A stretch of DNA of 64,000 nt from Pictodentalium vernedei (Eukaryota; Mollusca; Scaphopoda; Dentaliida; Dentaliidae), in assembly GCA_031216915.1 (NCBI GenBank), contig CM062289.1:63123741-63187740 (forward strand). The letters are read 5' to 3'. Shown piece by piece: positions 33,277 to 43,752 of this stretch. Within the stretch, counting starts at the first letter, position 1; every line of letters begins with the position of its first letter. A model generated the notes under the pieces. It saw only the letters and a list, made by a program, of their open reading frames with translations, ran no database searches and had not been told where the DNA came from. The translations under genes were made by a program, and so were the position numbers.

Positions 33277-35091
33277 TTTTTAGCTCAACTTTTGCAAAGC
33301 CAAATTTGAGCTTATACCATGGCCAGTCGTCCGCCTGTCCGTCTGTCCATCAACAATTCAATACGGCTCGGGCTAGAGGCCGTATTTATGAACCGATCTT
33401 TACGAAACTTCTTGGGTACCTTTGTTATGACCGTGGGACGAGAATGAGTGTTTTGGGGTTCGATCTGAAATTCAAGTTGGCCGCTGGCGGCCATTTTGTA
33501 CAGACTTAGGTGAAATCAGATTTTTGCGCAGAACTTCCATATGAAAGCGCTGATTTGAATACTTTTTTGTATGAATGTTTACTACCATGGGATACATCAC
33601 ATATAATACAGGTTTTTTTCTCGAACGTAAATTATGCAAATTAAATTAACTTTGATGTATTTAGTGCTGTTTTCAGCACTGTAAGTGCAAATGCCAATAC
33701 GGCTCGGGCTAGAGGCCGTATTTATAAACCGATCTTTACGAAACTTCTTGGGTACCTTTGGTATTACCGTGGGACGAGAAAGACTCTTTTCGGGTGTGGC
33801 CCAAAATTCAAGATGCCCGATGGCAGCCATTTTGTACAAAATTAGGAGCAATCAGATTTTTGCACAGAACTTCCATATGAAAGCACTGATTGGAAAAATT
33901 TTTTGTGTGAATGTTTAGTACCATGGGATACATCACATATAATACAGGTTTTTTTCTCGTGCAGAAATTATGCAAATTAGATGAACTTTGATTTTTTCAG
34001 TGCTACTTACACACAGTAAGTACACATATCAATATGGCTCGGGCTAGAGGCTGTATTTATCAACCGATCTTCACGAAACTTCTTGGGTACCTCTGTTATC
34101 ACCATGGGGCGAGAACGAGTGTTTCTGAGTGCGGTCCAAAATTCAAAATGGCTGGCAGTGGCCATTTTGCACTGAAATTAGGTCTAATCAGTTTTTTGTA
34201 CACAACTTCTATACGGCTCAGGCTAGAGGCCGTATTTTTGAACTGATCTTTACGATACTTCTTGGGTACCTTTGTTATCACCATGGGATGAGAACGAGTG
34301 TTTTTGGGTGTGGTCCGAAATTCAAGATGGCCACCAGGAGCCATTTGTACCAAAATTAGTGCAATCAGTCTTTGTACAGAACTTCTGCATGAAAGTTCTG
34401 ATTTGAATAAATTTTTGTATGAATCTTTAGTAAAATGGAATACATCACTAACAGTACAGGTTTTTTTCTCGTGCAGAAATTATGCAAATTAGATGAATTT
34501 TGATTTATTTAGTGCTACTTATACACTGTAAGTGCACATATCAATACGGCTCGGGCTAGAGGCTATATTTATGAACCGATCTTCATGAAACTTCTTGGGT
34601 ACCTCTGTTATCACCTTGGGACGAGAACGAGTGTTTCTGAGTGCGGTCCAAAATTCAAGATGACTGCCAGTGGCCATTTTGTTCTGAAGTTAGGTCCAAT
34701 CAGTTTTTTGTCACAACTTCTATACAGCTCGTATTTATGAACTGATCTTCACAAAACTTCTTGGGTACCTTTGGGACAGGAAAGAGTGTGTTTTGGGGTG
34801 CCTTTGTTATCATTGTGCTATGAGAACAAATATTTTGGGGTTCAGTCAGACCCACTCTGGGACTCAAAGACTTCTTTTCTAGTTTGGCATTTGATTGTCA
34901 CCCACCTTTACAATACTTTACCTATACATTTGTTACAGGCTACGGTCAGTATTTATGTACAGACTGTTACAATACTTTATATGTACCTTTGTTATCAGGT
35001 CATTACCTAAATGTTTGTCATTTGCGGTGTCACATTCTATACATGTACATGTCTTGACAAGTTGAGCTACAGTGTTATTGACACTTTCATT
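33277..35091 (+). mobile_element. Rolling-circle-like repeat, family 2a, complete copy 2
   Basis: Same start (TTTTAGCTCAACTTTTGCAA), same order and spacing of five core blocks and same 3' stem as 27322-29108. The sequence is diverged but collinear. The minisatellite at 35092 begins at its very end. Confidence 0.7.
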
Positions 35092-36230
35092 GTGAATAGC
35101 ACAGGCTGGTTGTGGTTGTTGTGAATAGCACAGGCTGGTTGTGGTTGATGTGAGTAGCACAGGGTGGTTGTGGTTGTGAATAGCACAGGCAGGTTGTGGT
35201 TGTTGTGAATAGCACAGCCTGGCTGTTGTGAATAGCACAGACTGGTTTTGGTCATTGTGAATAGTGCAGGCTGGTTGTGGTCATTGTGAATAGCACAGGC
35301 TGGTTGCTGGTTGTGGTTGTTGTGAAGAACACAGGCTGTTGTGGTTGTTGTGAATAGCACAGGTTAGTTGTGATTGTTGTGAATAGCACAGGCTGGTTGT
35401 GCTTGTTTTGAATAGTGCTGACTGGTTGTGGTCATTGTGAATAGCACAGGCTGGTTGTGGTTGTGAATAGTGCAGACTGGTTGTGGTCATTGTGAATAGC
35501 ACATGCTGGTTGTGATTGTTGTGAATAGCACTGACTGGTTGTGGTCATTGTGAATAGCACAGGTTGGTTGTGGTTGTGAATAGCACAGGCTGGTTGTGGC
35601 CATTGTGAATAGCACAGGCTGGTTGTGGTCATTGTGAATAGCACAGACTGGTTGTGGTCATTGTGAATAGACAGGCTGGTTGTGGTTGTGAATAGCACAG
35701 GCTGGTTGTGGTCATTGTGAATAGCACAGGCTGGTTGTGAATAGCACAGTCCGGTTGTGGTCATTGTGAATAGCACAGGCTGGTTGTGGTCGTGAATAGC
35801 ATAGGCCGGTTGTGATTGTTGTAAATATCACAGGTTGGTTGTGGTCATTGTGAATAGTGCAGGCTGGTTGTGGTTGTTGTGAATAGCACAGGCCAGCTGT
35901 GGTTGTTGTGAATAGCACAGGCTGGTTGTGTTCACTGTGAATAGCACAGGCTGGTTGTGGTTGTTGTGAATAGCACTGGCTGTTTGTGGTCGTTGTTCAC
36001 AGAGTTAATAAACCCGCTGTATGGCCGTCTGTTGTAAATAGTGCAGGTTGTTTGTGGTTATTGTGCACAGGGTTAATAAAACCACAGATTGGCCTTCTGT
36101 TGTGAATAGTGCAGGTTGTTTGTGGTTATTGTACACAAAGTTAACTGCAGTATGGCCTTCTGTTGTGAATAGTGCAGGTTGTTTGTGGTCATTGTGCACA
36201 AAGTTAAGAAAACCACACTATGGCCTTCTG
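35092..36230 (+). repeat. Minisatellite leading up to the large CP110 exon
   Basis: 35092-35990 is an irregular array of units of about 17-30 bp built on TGTGAATAGCACAGGCTGGT and TGTGGTCAT. 36000-36230 has longer units of about 65-70 bp (AAAGTTAA, TATGGCCTTCTGTTGTGAAT, AGTGCAGGTTGTTTGTGG) derived from the same theme. The array stops about 40 bp before the 3' splice site at 36272. Open frames on either strand here are products of repetition. Confidence 0.8.
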
Positions 36231-36272
36231 TCATTCAACTATGTTAAATTTTTATGTTTCTTTTTTTTTCAG

Positions 36273-38828
36273 TTAGATGGAAGACCACCTGTCCATCCAA
36301 GTAGTGAGAAATATTCTATAAATCGTTCTCAGCGAGAGATAACCGAAGAGAAACTCTATACGGATGACCAGTTTGTATTGACAAATCTAGATTCACTTCC
36401 AACTGGTGACAGGTTCTCACTAGAACAGAGTAATGTACTACCTAATGATAATGTCATTACAGGTGACAGGTTGTCACGAGAACAAAATAGTGTGCTACCT
36501 GGTGATAATGTCATTACACCGGAGACAGATTATCGACCGTTACTAGATTCATTAGGTTCAGATCTTGTGTCATTAGATGATTCTTCACTACCAACAGATT
36601 TCAATGGACTTCCTTTGACAACAATTAAACAACAACAGATTAGTCATGTTCTTGCCAAACTGTCGAGTGCTTTGAATATTCATGACACAAATAGTTTATT
36701 ATCAACAGGTGGCAGTACTGTGAGTTCTGGTGAAGATCCTGATACACTGACTGCAAAATCAATAATTTTAAATCAATATTTGCAGACTGAGAAAAGTAAC
36801 TGTGATATAGGAAGTAGTGAAGCTGGGGTTGATTGTGTTAATTCATGGAATATTGGTAGCAGTGTTACAGATAGTCAGGATACAGTTGTAGAAATACCAG
36901 CTGTGTCTAACATCAGAGATTCATCTAGTTCAGATGTCCAGTTTGTAACTAATTCTTCAGTATTGAGTAATGACAGTCAGAGATCAAGTAAATCATTGAG
37001 GAACACAGTTCATTTCTCCAAGTTAGTAACAGAAATAAACACAAGACAGTCAGTCGAAGATAATATAACATTTCGACAGCTGAAGGTGACACCAACAAAC
37101 AGTCCAAGGATTTTTGGAGAACCTTCGTCTGATGAGAATGATATAAACGTTCTCTTGAGTACAGAATCGCATCAAAAAAACGTGTATGACTCTGGGTCTT
37201 TGTCGACAAGACCCAGAGTCCCACAATTGCACTTCAACACATCGACGCTTGGAGAAAGTTTATTAAGTCGAGTTGCATTAACTCCTGATACTCTATCTCC
37301 TTGCTTGTCACCAGTCGACAAATCTTTCCCAGTCAGTTATGATGATGTCTCCACAAATCAAAATGTCAGTGTGTCAGATGGTACTGACAAAATCATCTCC
37401 ACTTATGATAATCCTCGCTTTGAAAGCAATCAAGAAGCTTATGAAAATATAAAGGGTCGTAAAGTTGGAGAAATTAATACACATCTGAACATTCCTCAAA
37501 CTTATGAAAATAGTACAAACATTCCACAAATGGAAAAACAATGTGAGGCTTCACCCTTCACACTTCAAGAGACTAAACCAAATAAAAACGGTAAAAGTCT
37601 TCAAAGTAAATTCACTAGATCTACGGATATGACAAGAGAGAACATGTTAGGGGTATTAGCTTTAGGTAAAGCTTTGACAGAGGGTAATACATTAAATAAC
37701 TCTGATAATGCTAGTACTGTCATTGAAGATAGTATACAGAGAATATTAGCTCTAGAGAACTCTATTAATACAATTGATGATGACACGCTTAGACAATATC
37801 AGGCTGCACTTGCTGAAACATTGGAATCACACTCCACAGTGTCCCCATCAAATGTGTCACCTGAAGATCCAAAAAGTATTTCTAACATTTGTGATACCAG
37901 AAGGGGAATATCTACTGTATCATGTGATATACGACCTGCTAGACGTGGATCATACAGTTTAGATGAACCCTCCCCAGTATTATTAAGATCACATGCTAAA
38001 ACTATTGAAAGTGGTCAGCTACCCGACTCCACCACTGAATTAGTGCACAATCAAGGTAATAAAACTGATGGGGATATTATTAAACGTACTCTTAATGATG
38101 GAGATATTAAAAAAACTCTAAATTACGATGAAGAGGATAAATTTAATGAAGAAGCCACTTTTATAGGTACAGTAGTTAAGAAAAACAATCAAACTGAAAA
38201 TGTCAGAAATGAAAAATTCAAGTGTTCTTTTAATTCTGAGGAAGATAAGAAAATTGGACAAGATGTGGAAGAGCAAAGATGTGTTGAGGTGAATGTGGAT
38301 GAGGAAATGCAATGCAGTAAACAGGATCAATTAAACAGATATCTACAAGATCAATGCATACATAATACACAGTTATCTCCTGTTAATAATAAAATGACGG
38401 AGATTTCTTTAGCAGATAGCCTACAAGCCACTCATGATTACCTCTTATCTATACAAAATAATCCAGTTTTGTCCATAGAGGAAATGATGCAAATGCAAGC
38501 TCAGAAATTTGAAGAAATTAAACAAGAAATCATCGAACAGCAAAAATTGGAGTTAGAAGAGTTGTTTGTGAGACAAAGACGAGAACAATTATTGCTTCAA
38601 GAGGAAATAGAAAACCAACAGGTTAAAATTAAGCATCCATCATGTACTGCATCAGAGGCTTCACAGTCGCCATTAAATGTTTCCCCACAGAATGTTAAAG
38701 TGTCAAATCATTCATTGTTATCTGTTGACTCTCCATCATCTCCCAGACTACCTGGCCCTGTCAAACATTCTCCAGTCAAGAAATATACCTATCACAGAAA
38801 GAATACAAGAATTGTAGTTCCCCAGGAG
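36273..38828 (+). CDS. CCP110: CP110 large central exon
   Basis: Exon of 852 codons between a strong acceptor (T run then CAG at 36270-36272) and donor GTAAGT at 38829, phase 0 on both sides. CP110 caps the distal end of the mother and daughter centriole with CEP97 and blocks cilium formation; that role is known from animals and inferred here. The exon is Ser/Thr/Asn-rich with many Ser-Pro and Thr-Pro sites, e.g. SPRLPGPVKHSPVKK near the end, where SPVK fits a CDK site, in keeping with CP110 as a CDK substrate. A coiled coil runs from SIEEMMQMQAQKFEEIKQEI (about 38475) through RREQLLLQEEIENQQ (about 38580-38625), matching the FEEMRKRLEEQ...REQERLQKEIEEQ block of human CP110. Near 36400-36520 two 19-residue repeats (TGDRxSxEQxxVLPxDNVI) stand in tandem. 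The frame is open upstream of 36273, but that part is minisatellite. Confidence 0.85.
37187..37219. repeat. Inverted repeat inside coding sequence
   Basis: GACTCTGGGTCTTTGTCGAC is followed by AAGACCCAGAGTC, giving two arms with one-base slippage inside the CP110 exon. It encodes DSGSLSTRPRV. Confidence 0.7.
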
Positions 38829-38912
38829 GTAAGTAAATATACGGTCAGTTTTGTATCAATGGTGTTACAGCATTAACAGCAGTCATCTGTTTATTATTTG
38901 ATGGTGTTTGGG

Positions 38913-39154
38913 TTAACTCTTAACCTGCTGAGTAATTTTGAAATATTTTTCATTAAATCTAGGCATGGCTGCTGTAGTGCAGCCATGACTAGATTTGATG
39001 GAAAGTTAATGAAAATTTTACACAAGAAATCTTTGGTTAAAAAGTCTATACAACAGAGTAAAAATTTGGTTAAATATCCTGAAATTTTATTTTAAAATCA
39101 AGTGATTTTCCTGTCCTGGGCAGGAGTATCTGCCAGCAGCAGGCAAGGAGTTAA
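38913..39154. mobile_element. TTAA MITE, second type, copy 1
   Basis: Lies between TTAA at 38913 and TTAA at 39151. Ends read CTCTTAACCTGCTG and CAGCAGGCAAGGAG, inverted with mismatches. A central hairpin is CATGGCTGCTGTAGTGCAGC followed by CATG. A copy is at 53299-53535. Confidence 0.7.
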
Positions 39155-39238
39155 TGATTTGCTTGTTAAATGAGTTATAGAGTTAAAGGCTGTCATCTTT
39201 TTATTATTTGATGAAGTTTGGGTAAATGAATTGCCTGT

Positions 39239-40508
39239 AGTGATGAACCGATTATATAAACTGGGCATGAACCAATTATCGTTTTTTTTTTATGAAACCT
39301 GCCGATTCAGATGATTTGGATGGGGCACAGAAAAAAATCTGTTGTTGCTTATCTACCACTATTTTTCGTTTATAAATCACCAGTTAGGAAAGTTTAATAG
39401 CACATAAGTTCTCAAACTATGCTTTCACTTTCATGGTGGGTAATATTAGCCAAAATAATATTTGCATTTTTTTTTTTAAAGTAGATCGTGGTTTACGATA
39501 CGATCATATGATATTGTTCTTTTGTGAAGGTTGTGTTTATTCTGGTAAATAGTTTTAATACAGTTTTGTGTGTGAATACAATATACTTGATTGTATTAAC
39601 CAGAAATATACTGGGCAAAAATACTTTGGGTTTCAATTTAATCAGACCTTTAGATCAGTCTAATTTGGGCACAATTGTAAATATGGATGTGGCCTACATG
39701 GTTGGAGAAAAAGCACAGGTATTTTCTTCTACTTGGAATCTATTTTAGGTTTTAGGTCCCCCATCTTTAAATGCTAGTTTACAACCCCTTGAGACAGGTC
39801 TACACCATTATCACTGGTTCCCTCCTACCACCCTTTGACGTAAGTTTACTCGACTAACTCGAGAAGGCTTCTTAGTTTCCCAGTGTTGAGCCAAAAGTCT
39901 CTCGTTGAATGTAAATACACATGGCATTTACTGAGAAATGCCACAAACATGAATATAATAGATCACAAGCTTCAAGTGCATGATCATAGAGAAAATCGCC
40001 ACAGAAAACCAATCGGCGTCAACAGTGACATTGTCGTATATGACACTGTCGATGCCATTTGCTTTTCTTTGACAAACTCTGAGGGTTTTTAAAAAAAAAA
40101 TATTATCTGTTGCATTGTTTGCTTCAAAGGCAAGCTCTAAGCTATATTGCGAGCATCAGGGAAAACTGGCCAAACCATATATTGCCGAAACACTGCAAAA
40201 GTTTGAAAAAAGTTTCAAACTCCGCATAATTTATGTGCAGTTATCTTATTTGGGCACAGCGTTTACCGTCTTTAGTTGGGAAGAATTTAAAGACCTGCAT
40301 GGTTTACTGATTGATAGGCATGGGCATATCAGAATTTAATGTTCCCTCGATGTGTTTCTCCAATATTTACTCTGCAGTCAGCATTGGAGAGAAACATCAA
40401 GGGAGGTAACTGAATTAAAAAATGAACTTGACAAACTGAAAACGTGGTTGTGACAGCCATACAACATACATGTTGTGTAACAATCATCTGTCATTGAAAA
40501 CAAGATTG
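39239..40508. other. Intron stretch, diverged repeat with terminal hairpin
   Basis: Starts near TAGTGATGAACCGATTATAT. A hairpin at 40342-40408 (GTTTCTCCAAT against ATTGGAGAGAAAC) follows. 40100-40280 resembles 56045-56260 (TGTTGCATTGTT, GTTTCAAAC, TTATTTGGGCACAGC). Probably an old DNA transposon fragment; no coding capacity recognised. Confidence 0.4.
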
Positions 40509-41456
40509 TTTTTAGCTTAACTTGACAAAGTCAAGATAAGCTATTGTCATCACGTTTGTGGAAGTCTTAATCTGTTCACATTTTATTTAGCACAGGCTAC
40601 ACTCTCTACATGTAGGTTTGATTGGTCAACCCCAAAACCTTCAGCACAGTCTACAGGTCGTAGTTATGAAGGGATTTCATTGTAACCTGGTAGGATGACT
40701 CCACATAATGTCCAGATGAGAACATTCTGATTTGGTCAGGTTCAGTTAACCGTGATGGTCGCAGGTGCACGTTACCTAGATTTCTTTAGCACAGTCTGCG
40801 GGTTGCATTTATGAAGGGGTTTTGCTGTAAATTGGTAGGATGACTCGGTATAATGTCTCGATGAGAACGTCCTATTTTGTCCATGATTGGTCAACTGAGA
40901 TGGCAGCACAGGCACATGACCTAGATTTATTTAGCATAGTCTACAGTTCATATTTATGAAGCGATTTCAGTGTAACTTGGTAGGATAACTCAGTATGATT
41001 TCTGGATGAGACTCCTATTTGGTCACAATCAGTCAGCCTTTACCACCGCTCAGGCACGTGACCTAGATTCCTTTAGCACTGTCTACAGGTTGTTTATATG
41101 AAGGGATTTCATTCTAACTTGGTGGGATAACTTGGTATGATATCCAGATGAGACTGTCATATAATTTGGTCACGATTGGTCAACTGTGACCTCCGGACCT
41201 GGACATGACCTAGATTTGTTTAGCAAAGTCTATGAGTCATATTTATGAATGGATTTCATTGTAACTTGGTTGGATGACTCATTTTGGAATGATTTTACTG
41301 TAACTTGGTAACTTTTGTTGACATACGTTAACTGTGAGGGCCACATCAACCCGGCCTCGATTCTTTAGCACAGTCTACTCCTCAAATTATTCTTGTTGAA
41401 AACATAGCATGCTACAGAATTTAACATATACTCAATTATCACAATTCTTGTCTTGT
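40509..41456 (+). mobile_element. Rolling-circle-like repeat, family 2b, short copy
   Basis: Begins TTTTTAGCTTAACTTGACAA with the stem CTTGACAAAGTCAAG and has about five core units marked TTTATGAAGGGATTTCATTG and GGTAGGATGACTC. Its 3' unique part (GTTAACTGTGAGGGCCACAT, CAATTATCACAATTCTTGTC) matches 47320-47470, after which it is cut short. Confidence 0.7.
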
Positions 41457-41528
41457 AATGTCTGCATCATGAAATACTACAGACTACCGGTTGAAAGCAT
41501 TGTATTTATTGGTTAACGATATGTACTA

Positions 41529-42077
41529 GGGCTGCACGGTATATCGATAAACCGATATATACCGGTATTCAAACCAGTATCGATTGAATACCGGTGTAAT
41601 TACAAAAATATTGGTTTATCGTCATTATTTATTTACCCACAATTTAATTTTTAAGATGCCTTGAGTTTTCTAACTGTAGCCCCGAATGAAAAATATTATC
41701 TTGTTATCCAAGGAATCGTCTGCTTGTGCCCTCGTAATATACAAATTCTGCAGCTGAAAAAATAATTTTCAAAAATTTCAACAAAACTATATCATTTGAC
41801 CCCCTCATTGGAACGAGCCCGTTGAGCTCGTTCCAGTGAGCGGTCACATGATATAGTTTTGTTGAAATCTTTGGGGAAAATCTGATAAATTAATTTTGAA
41901 AATAATAAATTTTGATATCGTCTGTGTTGGGGAAAGGTGTTTCGAACCGCATCACCAAGGCATGCTAATTCGTTCCGACTGTGATGCCTTGAGTCTTGAT
42001 TGTGGTACTTGTGTTCATATATCTGAACAGTTTTTGATATACCGATTTACCCCGGTATTGTTTTGAATACCGATACC
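41529..42077. mobile_element. MITE with ACCGGTAT-rich inverted ends, hosting a second MITE
   Basis: Left part has GGGCTGCACGGTATATCGAT and CCGGTATTCAAACCAGTATC; the right part has the inverse, TACCGATTTACCCCGGTATT and GAATACCGATACCGGTG. Between them lies a palindromic element (about 41700-41945) of the kind at 5712 and 62709, with the arms CATTGGAACGAGCCCGTTGA and GCTCGTTCCAGTGAG. Confidence 0.6.
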
Positions 42078-42079
42078 GG

Positions 42080-43277
42080 TGAACTTAGTGCATTTCAGGC
42101 AAATTTCTTTAAAAATCTTCTCAAGATCCAGCAGGCAGAATCTTTTGATATTGGGTATGCAGCATGCTTAGGGGGGGAGATTCAAGTTTGTTCAAGCCAT
42201 GTCCCTTGATCCATATTTGGGCTCACTGTGGGAGCCTGAATGATAAATTAGTTCAAAATGAGGAATTTTCTTTAAAAATCTTCTTCAGATCCAGCAGTCG
42301 GAATGTGTTGATATTTGGTATGCTGCATCCTTAAGGGGGGGAGATTCAAGTTGATATTTGGCATGCAGCATCCCTAGGGGGGTGAGATTCAAGTTTGTTC
42401 AAGCCAACTCCCTGGATTCATATTTGGGCTCACTGTGGGAGCCCGAATGATAACTTAGTTCAAAATAAGGAATTTTCTTTAAAAATCTTTTGATATTGGG
42501 TATGTAGCATGCTTAGGGGGGTGAGATTCAAGTTTGTTCAAGCCAAGTCCCTGGGTTCATATTTGGGCTCACTGTGGGTTCATATGTGGGCTCAGTATAG
42601 GAGCCCAAATTTGAACTTAGTGCATTTCAGGCAAATTTCTTTAAAAATCTTCTTCTCAAGATCCAGCAGGCAGAATCTTTTGATATTGGTATGCAGCATG
42701 CTTAGGGGGGGGGGGGGGGGGGGGAGGGATTCAAGTTTGTTCAAGCCATGTCCCTTGATCCATATTTGGGCTCACTGTGGGAGCCTGAATGATAACTTAG
42801 TTCAAAATGAGGAATTTTCTTTAAAAATCTTCTTCAGATCCAGCAGTCGGAATGTGTTGATATTTGGTATGCTGCATCCTTAAGGGGGGAGATTCAAGTT
42901 GATATTTGGCATGCAGTATCCCTTGCGGGGTGAGATTCAAGTTTGTTCAAGCCAACTCCCTGGGTTCATATTTGGGCTCACTGTGGGAGCCCGAATGATA
43001 ACTTAGTTCAAAATGAGGAATTTTCTTTAAAAATCTTCTTCTTCAGATCCAGCAGATGAATGCTTTTGATATTTGGTATGCCGCATCCTTAGAGGGGTAA
43101 GATTCAAGTTTGTTCAAGTCATGTCCATAGTTCCATAAAATTTTTCTCTCATGACTTCATTCCTTTGTAGTGTTGATGAACCATGTCGAACTGAATGTGA
43201 CCCCAAATACTTCTTTGAACCACTTTGTTTGAATCACTTTGCCCGGTGAGCGATTAAGGCCCCTTGGGGCCTCTTGT
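42080..43277 (+). mobile_element. Rolling-circle-like repeat, family 1, internally rearranged copy
   Basis: Six or so 165-bp core units with family-1 marks, a G run at 42707-42723, and an atypical 3' part ending GGCCCCTTGGGGCCTCTTGT. The 5' end is missing. Confidence 0.6.
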
Positions 43278-43425
43278 TTTTAGATCCACTGGTCAGAATC
43301 TTTGAATGTTTGGTATAAGCTTTTCTTAGGAGGAGCAGATGCAACTTGTTGAAATCAATTCTTTGGGTTGATATTTAGGCTACCATGTCAGGTGAACTCC
43401 CTCAGACCCCCTGGGGCCTCTTGTT
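43278..43425 (+). mobile_element. Family 1 3'-end fragment
   Basis: Matches the last 150 bp of 2945-5100 (TTAGATCCACTGGTCAGAAT to CTACCATGTCAGGTGA and the terminal GGGGCCTCTTGTT). It follows a complete 3' end at 43277, so one family-1 copy appears to have inserted into another. Confidence 0.6.
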
Positions 43426-43547
43426 ATTTGAAGGAGTTTGGGCTTGGGTTTAAAAGTTATCATCTGTTTATTACTTGAAGGAGTTGGGTTAATGATTTGC
43501 TTGTTATATGAGTTATAGAGTTAAAAGCAGCCACCTATTTATTACAG

Positions 43548-43664
43548 GCATTTGATCCTTCAATGAAGAAATACTTTGATAGAGTTTCTGCTGCAGTAAA
43601 AGGTTATCTGGTGAGAAGGTTAATTAAAACCGAGAGAGTACAGGAAATTATTAAAACCATTGCA
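43548..43664 (+). CDS. CCP110: CP110 exon: VKGYLVRRL block
   Basis: 39 codons between TTACAG and GTAAGT, phase 0 at both ends. It begins AFDPSMKKYFDRVS and contains AAVKGYLVRRLIKTERVQEI, which lines up with human CP110 [20 protein letters not shown] as I recall it. The basic IQ-like stretch fits a calmodulin-binding element known for CP110. The last third of the exon with its donor is the source of repeats downstream. Confidence 0.88.
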
Positions 43665-43752
43665 GTAAGTCTGTATTTATTAAATATAACTTATCTGTTG
43701 ACTTAGAGGAGTATGATAATTTATTAAAACCACTGCTGTATCTTAAAGTCTA

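Larger units (their letters stand above)
38880..43547 (+). repeat. Broken tandem unit between two CP110 exons
   Basis: A unit marked CATCTGTTTATTATTTGATG, then GTTTGGGTTAATGATTTGCT and GTTATAGAGTTAAA occurs at 38884-38912, 39152-39232, 43426-43490 and 43490-43547. The last copy ends in the acceptor TTTATTACAG of the exon at 43548. MITE, rolling-circle-like and other insertions separate the copies. Confidence 0.55.

Noticed and set aside
34933-36199. Minus-strand open frames coding repeats of CAIHNDHNQP-like peptides
   Set aside because: These are by-products of the TGTGAATAGCACAGG minisatellite, in several frames, with no conserved context.
36048-36272. Open frame continuing upstream of the large CP110 exon from a Met at 36048
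   Set aside because: The sequence is minisatellite, the encoded residues have no CP110 similarity, and a strong T-rich acceptor ends at 36272 in phase with the previous exon.
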